This document shows, in pieces, positions 25,301-35,632 of a DNA stretch of 64,000 nt. Source of the stretch: Clostridiales bacterium. Its GTDB lineage: Bacteria; Bacillota; Clostridia; Christensenellales; CAG-138. Position numbers and translations under genes: made by a program. Each line of letters begins with the position of its first letter. Positions within the stretch are counted from its first letter, which is position 1. Location: contig SFNQ01000004.1 in assembly GCA_004554165.1 (NCBI GenBank), positions 1-64,000 of the forward strand, read 5' to 3'. A model generated the notes under the pieces. That model was given only the letters and a program-made list of their open reading frames with translations. It made no database searches and had not been told where the DNA came from.

Positions 25301-26455
25301 TCAGACCGTTGCTTCGGAGGCGGGCTCCAGCCCATAGACCTCCAGAACCTGCGCCGCCCATGCGTGAATATCATAATCGTGGAGAATCTCCGCGGCCAGC
25401 GCCTGCCGCGCAGCGGAGAAGGCCGCGTCCTCCCGCAGGACCATGGCGCGGCGCAGTGCGGCGGCGCAGTCCGCAGGGTCGCCCGAGCGGAATTGCTGGG
25501 TCGTGGGCAGCGCGGCGGCCCAGGCCGTTCCGCCGATATCACTGACAACGCAGGGCGTACCTACCGAGAGCGCCTCCAAAATGGAGTAGGGGAAGGCTTC
25601 GGATCGGCTGGCGGAGAGCATCACGTCCGCGGCGCGGTGGTAGCGGAATACGTCCTCCAGCGGCGGGAGAAAGCGGAGATATGCTTCCTGACCGGTGCAG
25701 CCGGTGGTTTCCGCGATATAGGCCCGCAGGCGTTCCTCCGGATACGCGCGGCCGCCGACCACGCCCAGGACGAATTCCGTATGCCCGGCCGCATGCAGCA
25801 GCCGCAGGGCCTCCGCCGCAACGTCCACCCCCTTGATGTGGGGCGACCAGCCGAACAGCAGCGCAAAGGCCGTTCCGTCCGGCAGGCCCAGCGCTCTGCG
25901 CGTCCGTTCCCGGTCCCAGAGCTCGTCTGTAAAGCGGTTGGGCGCAAGCGCATTGCGGATGCAAAGGCCGTTTTTGCCCCGGGGCATGGCCTCATTCACA
26001 TAGATCTGGCGCAGCCGCCTGCCCAGCAGCGCGTCGATGCAGCAAAGGCCGGCCCGGCGCAGCCGCGCCCGGATGCCGGGGCGGCGGCCTGCGGAAAAGT
26101 CCGAGTGCTGGTGCAGCACCAGCGTCAGGCGCGGCCGCAGCAGCGCGGCAAGGCGCGCGGGCAGCATGTAGCCAAAGTGGACGTGCAGCACGGCCGCCCG
26201 GCTTTCATCGATTTGTCGCAGGAGCGCGGCGCATACGGCCCATGTACCGGCAGCGGGCAGGGTGGAAACGGCCCTGCCCTGCGCGGCCATGGCCCTGTAC
26301 CAGTCCCGCCCGGCGGCGGGCGCGGGAAAGGCGTAGACCGCCTGCAGTCCGCGCTGGGCGACAGCGTCGCCAAGACAGCACAGCGAGGCGATGAAGTTGC
26401 CGCCGTAGGGTGCCTGATAATCGCAGAGGAACAGAACGCTTTGCACTTCGCTCAT
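25301..26455 (-). CDS. Family 4 glycosyltransferase
   Basis: A 384-residue GT-B-fold glycosyltransferase. The N-terminal half has LFLCDYQAPYGGNFIASL and VLHVHFGYMLPARLAALL. The C-terminal half carries the GT4 nucleotide-sugar signature SRSEAFPYSILEALSVGTPCVVSDIGG. It should transfer a sugar from an NDP-sugar to a cell-surface glycan or lipid at the cytoplasmic face. Its start overlaps the preceding gene by 4 bases (ATGA), so the two are translationally coupled. Donor and acceptor are unknown. Confidence 0.9.
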   Translation of the reverse strand: MSEVQSVLFLCDYQAPYGGNFIASLCCLGDAVAQRGLQAVYAFPAPAAGRDWYRAMAAQGRAVSTLPAAGTWAVCAALLRQIDESRAAVLHVHFGYMLPARLAALLRPRLTLVLHQHSDFSAGRRPGIRARLRRAGLCCIDALLGRRLRQIYVNEAMPRGKNGLCIRNALAPNRFTDELWDRERTRRALGLPDGTAFALLFGWSPHIKGVDVAAEALRLLHAAGHTEFVLGVVGGRAYPEERLRAYIAETTGCTGQEAYLRFLPPLEDVFRYHRAADVMLSASRSEAFPYSILEALSVGTPCVVSDIGGTAWAAALPTTQQFRSGDPADCAAALRRAMVLREDAAFSAARQALAAEILHDYDIHAWAAQVLEVYGLEPASEATV

Positions 26456-27363
26456 GGGAACAGCCTCCGTTTCAGGGCGCGGAAGGGCTTAAGAGGGGAA
26501 AAGCGCCGGTAAAAGAGATCGATGGCCTCAAGACCGCCGCCGCGGTTGATGGTATGCAGGCCCAGCGCGCGCTGCGGCAGCCCGGTTTCCACAGAAGCAG
26601 GGCTGAGCACGCCCACACATTGCTCCGAGTACCGCTCCCCCTCGCCAGAAAAGGCGCAGAAGCGGATCGCCCCGCCGTAGCGCTGGCGGCAATCCTGAGT
26701 GGGTCGGACCAGCCCTCCCCCCTGCGGAAAGGGCGCGCCTGCGGGGCGGCCCAGCTTTTCCGGGTATTCCCTTGCGGCCCGCAGTCCGGTAAGGCGCGGC
26801 GGGTTCAGCTCGAGGGTTGCGGTGTAAAGCCTGCGCAAACGGTGCGCGGGCTCGTCCGGGTCGTAGAGCAGAAGCCTGCACCGGCCCTCCTCCCAATAGG
26901 GCGTGGTATCCACAGCGGCAAAGTTCCGGATCAGAACCGCGGCGCGCTCCCAGCGCAGGGGAAATTCCACAGCGCGATACAGCGTGACCGCGCGGCTTTC
27001 CAGCGACTCGGGAATCATATAGATTTCGCCGCCTGCGGCAAAGACCGCGGGGTAGGAGAGGTGCCATGGCTCGCAGAGTACGGGCCGGATCTGCGAAAAG
27101 CCCTCCGCCGTGACCTGGCAGCAGGCGATGCAGGCCCGCCGCTGGTGCAGCGCCATGTATTCAAAAAACAGGAAGGTTTTCCCGCCCTGCGAGAACAGGA
27201 AGGGGTCCGCAGCCCAGTGGCGGCCGTCCGTGGGCAGGAGGCGGTAGCGCTTCCGAACGCCGTCATCCGGCAGCCGGTCCTCCGCCCCGTCCGGAAGGGC
27301 GCGAACCGCGCAGGCCCAGCATTCGTAAAAAAAGAGTTTGTGGATGCGTTCCAAAAGCGTCAT
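26452..27363 (-). CDS. Beta-propeller protein, GINT1-N-like
   Basis: A 303-residue soluble protein. GRHWAADPFLF followed by KTFLFFEYM, then HLSYPAVFAAGGEIYMIPES and VDTTPYWEEG are the repeating blade motifs of a five-bladed propeller. This type is found in the N-terminal region of glucosamine inositolphosphorylceramide transferase 1-like proteins and resembles GH43/GH32 propellers. GGGAGGGG lies 11 bases before the ATG at 27363; an upstream TTG overlaps that site and is rejected. It is co-transcribed with the GT4 gene, so a role in the same glycan modification is inferred. Catalysis is unproven. Confidence 0.75.
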   Translation of the reverse strand: MTLLERIHKLFFYECWACAVRALPDGAEDRLPDDGVRKRYRLLPTDGRHWAADPFLFSQGGKTFLFFEYMALHQRRACIACCQVTAEGFSQIRPVLCEPWHLSYPAVFAAGGEIYMIPESLESRAVTLYRAVEFPLRWERAAVLIRNFAAVDTTPYWEEGRCRLLLYDPDEPAHRLRRLYTATLELNPPRLTGLRAAREYPEKLGRPAGAPFPQGGGLVRPTQDCRQRYGGAIRFCAFSGEGERYSEQCVGVLSPASVETGLPQRALGLHTINRGGGLEAIDLFYRRFSPLKPFRALKRRLFP

Positions 27364-27404
27364 GGAGAAAGCGGCCCCTCCCAAACAATAGATGTCCTAC
27401 CCAC

Positions 27405-27433
27405 AGTGTACAGAGGATGGCGCGCTTTTTCAA
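27405..27433 (-). promoter_or_regulatory. Promoter of the glycosyltransferase pair
   Basis: On the minus strand TTGAAA (27433-27428), 17-base spacer, TACACT (27410-27405). Confidence 0.7.
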
Positions 27434-27779
27434 GGCAAAAATGGCTGCCTGCCGCGCAGCCCTCGCTGACGGGCTGCCAGATTCTGCGGGCCCAGCCCTG
27501 GGCTCAGGCCGGTTTCCGCCATCGAAAGGGCCGGAGCTTCCCGCCGGAGAACCGGAAGGGACGAGTGTTCCGCGGGGACGAAGCGCCGCTTTTTCTCCTG
27601 TTTTTTTGGCGGCGCCGGCCTGCCCTCTCCTTGCATATCGGGGACAGGTACGCAGGTGCGCCGCGTTGCCGCAACGCCGGAGCGCTTCTGCCGGAGCAGG
27701 CGCGCCGCGGGGAAAAGCGGTCGAAAGCAGGCCGCCGGGGGCGAAAACCGTCCCGCCCCTGTCCAAAGCGGGGAAAAGC
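27434..27779. other. Gene-free divergent region
   Basis: Spacer between the divergent glycosyltransferase and CDF promoters. A long frame continuous with the CDF gene runs through it, but it has no ribosome binding site, crosses the antisense of the GT genes and has no family-like sequence. Nothing else seen. Confidence 0.55.
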
Positions 27780-27788
27780 TGGTATAAT
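27780..27788 (+). promoter_or_regulatory. Extended -10 promoter of the CDF gene
   Basis: TGGTATAAT: a perfect -10 with the TGn extension, 31 bases before the CDF start codon. Confidence 0.65.
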
Positions 27789-27819
27789 ATCGTCAATCGA
27801 TCAGGATGGGGGATGGGGT

Positions 27820-28995
27820 ATGGTAACGCTGCTTGCCAGATGGTGCATCAAACAGTATCGGGATACGGATAACCCGGCAGTACGGCTGGCCTATGGCGTA
27901 CTCTGCGGCGCGGTGGGCATTGGACTCAACCTTCTTCTGTTTGTGGGAAAGTTCATCGCGGGCTCCATCGCGGGCTCCATCGCCATCACGGCCGATGCAT
28001 TCAACAACCTGTCGGACGCCGGCTCCTCGCTGATTACGCTCATCGGCTTCCGCCTCGCCTCGCAAAAGCCCGACCCCGAGCACCCCTTCGGGCATGGCCG
28101 CTTTGAATACATCTCGGGCCTGATCGTCTCCCTGGCGATCCTCCTCATGGGCCTTGAGCTGCTGCGGTCCTCCGTGGACAAGATTCTGCATCCGGAGCCC
28201 GTGGAGTTCAGCCTGCTGGCGGTGGGGATTCTGGTGGCCTCGATTCTTGTGAAGGTCTATATGGCCGCGTACAACCGCGGCATCGGAAAGAGGATCGATT
28301 CTGCGGCCATGCGCGCTACGGCCATGGACAGCCTGAGCGACTGCGTTGCCACGGCGGTGGTGCTGCTGTCCATGCTGGTTTCCCGGTGGACGCAGCTTAT
28401 GATCGACGGCTGGTGCGGCCTTGCGGTGGCGGTCTTTATCCTGATTGCGGGCGTGCGCGCGGCAAAGGAGACGATCGGTCCGCTGCTGGGTCAGCCGCCG
28501 GAGCCGGCGCTGGTGGCGCGGATCGAGCGGCTTGTGCTGGCGCAGCCGCCGGTCATCGGCGTTCACGATCTCATTGTACACGATTATGGCCCGGGCCGCT
28601 GCATGGTTTCGCTGCACGCGGAGGTGCCGGCCAGCGGCAATATCATCGAGATGCATGACATGATCGATAACATTGAGCGCGAGCTGCGCGAAACCCTGGG
28701 CTGCAACGCCATCATCCACATGGACCCCATCGAAACCGACGACGCGCTGACCAATGAGACGCGCAGAAAGATTTCCGAGCTCATCAAGGTGATCGACGAG
28801 CGGATCACCATCCATGATTTCCGCATGGTCACCGGCCCCACGCATACCAACGTGATCTTCGACGTGGTGGTGCCCTATCGGTTCCGCCTGAGCGACGAGG
28901 AGCTCAGGCGCGACGTGCAGCGCCTCGTTCGCTCGCTGGACGGCAACTACTATGCCGTTATCGAAATCGATCAGGCCTATACCCCCCAATCATAA
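27820..28995 (+). CDS. Cation diffusion facilitator family transporter
   Basis: A 391-residue membrane exporter of divalent metals (Zn, Fe, Mn or similar) by proton antiport. About six membrane segments are visible. The metal site in TM2 is ADAFNNLSD and that in TM5 is DSLSD. HPFGHGRFEY is the conserved loop after TM2. The C-terminal cytosolic domain (about residues 215-300) has HDLIVHDYGPGR and an extra 80-residue tail. The ATG at 27820 follows a G-rich stretch (GGGGGATGGGG) and a strong -10; the frame upstream is rejected. The GH2 gene follows after 10 bases. Metal specificity cannot be told. Confidence 0.9.
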   Translation: MVTLLARWCIKQYRDTDNPAVRLAYGVLCGAVGIGLNLLLFVGKFIAGSIAGSIAITADAFNNLSDAGSSLITLIGFRLASQKPDPEHPFGHGRFEYISGLIVSLAILLMGLELLRSSVDKILHPEPVEFSLLAVGILVASILVKVYMAAYNRGIGKRIDSAAMRATAMDSLSDCVATAVVLLSMLVSRWTQLMIDGWCGLAVAVFILIAGVRAAKETIGPLLGQPPEPALVARIERLVLAQPPVIGVHDLIVHDYGPGRCMVSLHAEVPASGNIIEMHDMIDNIERELRETLGCNAIIHMDPIETDDALTNETRRKISELIKVIDERITIHDFRMVTGPTHTNVIFDVVVPYRFRLSDEELRRDVQRLVRSLDGNYYAVIEIDQAYTPQS

Positions 28996-29005
28996 GGAGA
29001 TGTTT

Positions 29006-30805
<1,800 letters not shown>

Positions 30806-31110
30806 ACGGCGCCCTGTTTTGCCCGTCGGGGAGCAAGGGGGTGGAGATTCCCGAGCGTGACAGAATGCCGCGCATTCGGGAGGAGCGATCCCCCTTTTGC
30901 GCCATGGATGCGGCCGGCGTCGATATGGTAAGCCGCTGACATATGCCGGCCCTGACCGTAGCGGCGGCGTCAGGGGAGCTTTCAAGGGCGGCAGCCCATG
31001 GCGGGCGCTGCGCCGCTGTTGCGGCGGGGGACAGGAGAATTTCTAAAAAACGGATATCCCCCATTAACAAAGGCAAATCTTCTGCATATAACAACAGCAT
31101 ACAAGATTTC
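30806..31110. other. Gene-free stretch upstream of the LacI gene
   Basis: About 300 bases after the GH2 stop. No clear terminator and no supported open frame. It leads into the operator and promoter of the maltodextrin regulator. Confidence 0.5.
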
Positions 31111-31134
31111 GGTAACGTTCCCGATAACGTTACC
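31111..31134. promoter_or_regulatory. Candidate LacI-family operator
   Basis: GGTAACGTT (31111-31119) and AACGTTACC (31126-31134) are perfect inverted arms around CCCGAT. Each half also contains the AACGTT core typical of LacI-family sites. It lies just upstream of the lacI-like promoter. Confidence 0.65.
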
Positions 31135-31138
31135 GGGG

Positions 31139-31168
31139 ATGACTTTCCAGACTTTTTTCCAGTACAAT
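31139..31168 (+). promoter_or_regulatory. Promoter of the LacI-family regulator gene
   Basis: ATGACT (31139-31144), 18-base spacer, TACAAT (31163-31168). The adjacent palindrome at 31111 suggests autoregulation. Confidence 0.5.
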
Positions 31169-31274
31169 CCTAAATCCACAGGAATGTGGCCATACTATGG
31201 AATGACTTCGTGTTCCATGGGCGTGTGCGGTTTTGGCCGAACGGCCGGGGGCCGGAGCGTGAGGAGGCAGCGCA

Positions 31275-32294
31275 ATGCGCAGCATCAACATTCGCGACGT
31301 GGCAAAGCACTGCCGCATCAGCGTCAGTACCGTATCCCGTGTGCTGAACGACCGGCCCGATGTAAATCCGGAAACGCGAAAGCGCGTTCTGGACGCCATT
31401 GCGGAGCTGGACTATATTCCCAACAACAGCGCACGCAATCTCGTTATGACCGCGTCGGACCGCATCGCGGTGGTGGTGCGCGGCGTGGCCAATCCCTTCT
31501 TTGCGCAAATGATCAGGGTCATCGAGGAGGAGATTCACCGCGCCGGTTATACCGTGGATCTGCACCAGATCGCCTCCGATGCGGACGAGGTGCATACCGC
31601 CGCGGAGCTTGCCACGGAAAAGCGGCTCTGCGGGGTACTGTTTCTGGGCGGGCGCTTTAACTACACGGCGGAGGAGATGCGGGTTTTGAGCGTACCGTTT
31701 GTGTGCGCAAGCTATACAAATACCTTCGGCAATCTGCCGCAGGGCGCCTTTTCCAGCGTCGCCATTGACGACAGCGCCGAGGCCTGCCGGGCGGTCGAGT
31801 ACCTGATTTCGCTGGGACACCGCCGCATCGCGGCCATCGTGGCCTCCGAGAGCGACCGGTCCATCTCCGAGCTCCGCTATCTTGGCTACCGCAGGGCGCT
31901 GGAGAAGCACGGCATACCCTATGAGCCGGCGCTGGTGGTCGAGAGCGGCAGCTTCAGCCAGCGGAGCGCGGCGAATGGGACAAACCGCCTGCTGGACCGG
32001 TGCGCGGACTTTACCGCGGTGTTCACCATTGCGGACATGATGGCGCTGGCGGTGATGAAGGTGCTGCATGAGCGGGGGGTGCGCGTGCCAGAGGACTGCT
32101 CGGTTATCGGCATCGACGGACTGGACTGTTCGGCCTACAGCATCCCAACGCTCACCACGGTGGTGCAGCCTGCGGAGGACATGGCGCGGGAGAGCGCGGC
32201 CATTCTCATCGACCTTGTGCGCGGGCATGGGGAAAACCGCCATAAGGTGTTTGAGGCCCACATCCGCGAGGGCGGCTCCGTGAGGCGGTTGTAA
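31275..32294 (+). CDS. LacI-family transcriptional regulator of maltodextrin genes
   Basis: A 339-residue regulator. The N-terminal LacI helix-turn-helix and hinge run from INIRDVAKHCRISVSTVSRV to residue 55 (IPNNSARNLV). The periplasmic-binding-like effector domain follows and ends with the PTLTTVVQPAEDMARES stretch. GAGGAGGC precedes the ATG. It heads the maltodextrin transport genes, 109 bases upstream, so a sugar-responsive role there is inferred. A CCGGCCC/GGGCCGG hairpin lies at about 32309-32338 between the two. Confidence 0.92.
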   Translation: MRSINIRDVAKHCRISVSTVSRVLNDRPDVNPETRKRVLDAIAELDYIPNNSARNLVMTASDRIAVVVRGVANPFFAQMIRVIEEEIHRAGYTVDLHQIASDADEVHTAAELATEKRLCGVLFLGGRFNYTAEEMRVLSVPFVCASYTNTFGNLPQGAFSSVAIDDSAEACRAVEYLISLGHRRIAAIVASESDRSISELRYLGYRRALEKHGIPYEPALVVESGSFSQRSAANGTNRLLDRCADFTAVFTIADMMALAVMKVLHERGVRVPEDCSVIGIDGLDCSAYSIPTLTTVVQPAEDMARESAAILIDLVRGHGENRHKVFEAHIREGGSVRRL

Positions 32295-32403
32295 CGGCCC
32301 CGCCGGCCCCGGCTTCCGGACCTGCCAAACAGGGCCGGAACACGGCGTTTGTGAACTGCAGATCAAAGGATCCGGTTCAAAATAAATGAAAAGGAGAAAA
32401 ACA

Positions 32404-33753
32404 ATGAAAAAGCTGATTGCTTTGGCTCTTGCTGCCCTGATGGCCTTTGCGTGCCTCGCCTGCGCAAAGAAAGAGCAGCCGGCGGAGCCCACGAAGGCCC
32501 CGGAAGCCTCTGCCCAGCAGCCCACTGGGGAGGACCCCGCCACGACGGCTGCCGGCAAGGTCTACTACCTCAACTTCAAGCCCGAGGCTGACGCGGCATG
32601 GAAGGAACTGGCCGCGCAGTATACCGAGAAAACCGGGGTGCCGGTTACCGTCGTAACCGCGGCCTCCGGCACCTACTCCGAAACGCTGACCGCAGAGATG
32701 GACAAGGGAGACGCCGCGCCGACGCTGTTCCAGTGCGGCAATCAGGCGGGGCTTCAGACCTGGAGAGATTTCTGCCTGGATCTGACCGACACCGCCGTTT
32801 ACGGGGAGATGACCACGGACGATTTCAACCTTTTCGGCGAGAACGGGGAGGTATTCTGCATTGGTTACTGTTACGAGGCCTACGGCATCATCGTCAACAA
32901 GGCGCTGCTGGAGAAGGCCGGCCATTCCCTTGATGAAATCAGGGACTTTGCATCCCTGAAGGCCGTGGCCGAGGACATCCATGCCCGCAGCGCGGAGCTG
33001 GGCTTTGACGCCTTCACCTCCGCCGGCCTGGACGGTTCCTCCTCCTGGAGATTCTCGGGACACCTTGCCAGCGTTCCCCTTTTCTACGAGTTCCGCGACG
33101 ACGGCGTGACCGCGCAGCCCGCCACCATCAAGGGAACCTATCTTGACAACTTCAAGAATGTCTGGGATCTCTATGTGGCAAACTCCTCCACCCCTCCGGC
33201 GAAGCTGACCACCGCCACCGGCGATCAGGCGGAGGCCGAGTTTGGCGAGGGCAAGGCCGTGTTCTATCAGAACGGCACCTGGGAGTACGCCAACCTGACC
33301 GGCGAGAAGTTCGGCATGAATCCGGATGATCTGGCCATGATCCCGATCTACTGCGGCGTTGCGGGCGAGGAAAAGGCGGGCCTGTGCGCCGGCACCGAAA
33401 ACTGCTGGACGGTCAACTCGCAGGCTTCAAAAGAGAATATTCAGGCAACCCTCGATTTCCTCTACTGGGTGGTAACCTCCGATGAGGGCACGCAGATGAT
33501 GGCCGAGCAGTTTGGCTCCATCCCCTTCAAGAATGCCAAGGAAACCGAGAACGTGTTCTTCACCGATGCCAGCAGGTATATCGACAAGGGGAACTACGCC
33601 GTTACCTGGGCGTTTCTGCTCACCCCCAATACGGACACCTGGCGGGCGGGCGTTGTGGCGGCCCTGACGCAGTACACCGCCGGCTCCGGCTCCTGGGACG
33701 ACGTGGTCACCGCGATCGTGCAGGGCTGGGCAACCCAGTATGCCAACCAGTAA
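32404..33753 (+). CDS. Sugar ABC transporter binding lipoprotein
   Basis: A 449-residue family-1 solute-binding protein. Signal peptide MKKLIALALAALMAFACLAC with the lipid-accepting Cys at the end of LAC. TAPTLFQCGNQAGL-like and YGIIVNKALLEKAGH stretches are typical of maltose/oligosaccharide binders. AAAGGAG sits eight bases before the ATG at 32404; the frame upstream (32386) is only an open extension. The two permeases and malQ follow, so malto-oligosaccharide is the likely ligand. Confidence 0.92.
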   Translation: MKKLIALALAALMAFACLACAKKEQPAEPTKAPEASAQQPTGEDPATTAAGKVYYLNFKPEADAAWKELAAQYTEKTGVPVTVVTAASGTYSETLTAEMDKGDAAPTLFQCGNQAGLQTWRDFCLDLTDTAVYGEMTTDDFNLFGENGEVFCIGYCYEAYGIIVNKALLEKAGHSLDEIRDFASLKAVAEDIHARSAELGFDAFTSAGLDGSSSWRFSGHLASVPLFYEFRDDGVTAQPATIKGTYLDNFKNVWDLYVANSSTPPAKLTTATGDQAEAEFGEGKAVFYQNGTWEYANLTGEKFGMNPDDLAMIPIYCGVAGEEKAGLCAGTENCWTVNSQASKENIQATLDFLYWVVTSDEGTQMMAEQFGSIPFKNAKETENVFFTDASRYIDKGNYAVTWAFLLTPNTDTWRAGVVAALTQYTAGSGSWDDVVTAIVQGWATQYANQ

Positions 33754-33792
33754 GCGGAACGGCTGACGTTCCGGCGCGACAGGCGAACAACG

Positions 33793-33828
33793 GCGGGAGG
33801 GGGCGCAGCCGCCCGCTCCCGCTTTCTC
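33793..33828 (+). terminator. Hairpin between binding-protein and permease genes
   Basis: GCGGGAGG (33793-33800) with its complement ending at 33822, additional GGGC/GCCC pairing inside, followed by TTTCTC. It probably attenuates transcription into the permeases. Confidence 0.6.
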
Positions 33829-33850
33829 AATCGATATGGAGGAGGGGTTT

Positions 33851-34771
33851 ATGAGACCCAAAAATCGAAAAAGAGACAAGACGATCATAGCCTCCAGGCT
33901 GATACGCCGCCCCATTCAACGGTTTTTCCCGATCTTTCTGCTGCCGACCTTCGCGGCCTTCTGCATCGGGTTTGTCATTCCTTTTTTCTGGGGCATGTAT
34001 CTGTCGTTTTGCAGGTTTACCACCACGAGCAACGCCAGGTGGGTGGGCTTTGAAAACTACTTCAAGGCCTTCAACGACCCGGGCTTTGTGCATGCCTTCG
34101 TCTATACGGCCCTCTTTGCCGTGACCTCGCTCATCGTCATCAACGTGCTGGCCTTTGCGGTGGCCTATGCGCTGACCCGCGGCATCCGGGGCTCCAACCT
34201 GTTCCGCACGGTGTTTTTTATGCCGAACCTCATCGGCGGCATTGTGCTGGGCTATATCTGGTCCATGATCTTTGACGGCATCCTCTCGCGCTACGGCACC
34301 TCCATCGTGCTGAGCAGCACCTATGGCTACTGGGGCCTGATTATCCTCATGAGCTGGCAGCAGATCGGTTATATGATGATTATCTATATCGCCGGATTGC
34401 AGTCCGTGCCGGAGGAGCTGATCGAGGCCGGGAAGATTGACGGCGCAAACGGCTGGCAGTCGCTCTGGAGGATTACGATTCCTTCCGTCATGCCGTCCAT
34501 CACCATCTGCTCCTTCCTGACGCTGACCAATTCTTTCAAGCTGTTCGACCAGAACCTGGTGCTCAACGGCGGGCAGCCCTTCGTGTTCCAGCCGGACGGC
34601 TCCATCATCAAAACCACGGAGATGCTGGCGCTGAACATCTACAATACCTTCTATCAGAACGCCAATTCGCGGGGCGTTGGTCAGGCCAAGGCCGTGCTGT
34701 TCTTCCTCCTTGTGGCGGCCATTGCCATCATCCAGCTCCGGTCAACCAGCAGGAAGGAGGTGCAGCGCTGA
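33851..34771 (+). CDS. Sugar ABC transporter permease (MalF-type)
   Basis: A 306-residue membrane permease. The N-terminus is cytosolic and basic, followed by six hydrophobic segments. The EAA loop EELIEAGKIDGANGWQSLWRITIP is intact for ATPase contact. GGAGGAGGGG precedes the ATG at 33851; an ATG at 33836 lies inside that site. It overlaps the second permease by one base. Confidence 0.92.
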   Translation: MRPKNRKRDKTIIASRLIRRPIQRFFPIFLLPTFAAFCIGFVIPFFWGMYLSFCRFTTTSNARWVGFENYFKAFNDPGFVHAFVYTALFAVTSLIVINVLAFAVAYALTRGIRGSNLFRTVFFMPNLIGGIVLGYIWSMIFDGILSRYGTSIVLSSTYGYWGLIILMSWQQIGYMMIIYIAGLQSVPEELIEAGKIDGANGWQSLWRITIPSVMPSITICSFLTLTNSFKLFDQNLVLNGGQPFVFQPDGSIIKTTEMLALNIYNTFYQNANSRGVGQAKAVLFFLLVAAIAIIQLRSTSRKEVQR

Positions 34772-35613
34772 TGCAGCGGGAGAAAAAATGGAAGCTGGCC
34801 TTCTCCGTACTGTTCACGGTGATCTGCATCTTTTACATGATGCCGATCATCATCGTGCTGTACAACTCCTTCAAGACCAATTCGTCCATCAACACGGCGA
34901 CCTTTGCCCTGCCCAACGCGGACACCTTCGTCGGCTTTCAAAACTATATCACGGGCGTCAGCGTGGGGGACTTCCCCTTCCTGAACTCCGTGGGCTACAG
35001 CTTTGTCATCACGCTGCTGTCGGCGGGGCTGATTCTGCTGTGCACCTCCATGGCCGCATGGTACATCTCGCGGGTGAACAGCAGGTTCTGCCGCATGGTA
35101 TATTATCTTTGCGTGTTCTCCATGGTGGTCCCCTTCCAGATGGTCATGTTTACGCTGGCAAAGACGGCGAATGTGCTGAATCTGGATACCCCCTGGACCA
35201 TTCCGGTGATCTATCTCGGCTTTGGCGCGGGGCTTGCGGTGTTCATGTTCACGGGCTTTGTCAAGAGCATCCCCATGGAGATTGAGGAGGCGGCCGCCAT
35301 CGACGGCTGCGGGCCGCTGCGCACCTTTTTCCTGATCGTATTCCCCATGCTCAAGCCCACGCTGATCTCCGTGGGCGTGCTGGAGATCATGTGGGTCTGG
35401 AACGACTACCTGCTGCCCTACCTGGTGCTGGACCGCAAGCACTATATGACCATTCCCATCCACATCCAGTACCTGCAGGGCAGCTACGGCCATGTGGATC
35501 TTGGCGCGATCATGGCGCTGATTATGGTCAGCATCCTGCCGATCATCATCTTCTACCTGTTCTGCCAGAAGTACATCATCAAGGGCGTTGTCAGCGGCGC
35601 GGTCAAGGGCTGA
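34771..35613 (+). CDS. Sugar ABC transporter permease (MalG-type)
   Basis: A 280-residue membrane permease with six hydrophobic segments and the EAA loop EIEEAAAIDGCGPLRTFFLIVFP. It pairs with the preceding permease. AGGAGG lies just upstream in the end of that gene. No ATPase gene is in this operon, as is usual for Firmicute sugar importers that share an MsmX-type ATPase encoded elsewhere. Confidence 0.92.
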   Translation: MQREKKWKLAFSVLFTVICIFYMMPIIIVLYNSFKTNSSINTATFALPNADTFVGFQNYITGVSVGDFPFLNSVGYSFVITLLSAGLILLCTSMAAWYISRVNSRFCRMVYYLCVFSMVVPFQMVMFTLAKTANVLNLDTPWTIPVIYLGFGAGLAVFMFTGFVKSIPMEIEEAAAIDGCGPLRTFFLIVFPMLKPTLISVGVLEIMWVWNDYLLPYLVLDRKHYMTIPIHIQYLQGSYGHVDLGAIMALIMVSILPIIIFYLFCQKYIIKGVVSGAVKG

Positions 35614-35632
35614 ACGGTAAGGAGAGCGCGCC

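Noticed and set aside
26410..27819. Upstream extension of the CDF reading frame
   Set aside because: It runs antisense across the glycosyltransferase genes and lacks a ribosome binding site; the CDF family N-terminus starts at 27820.
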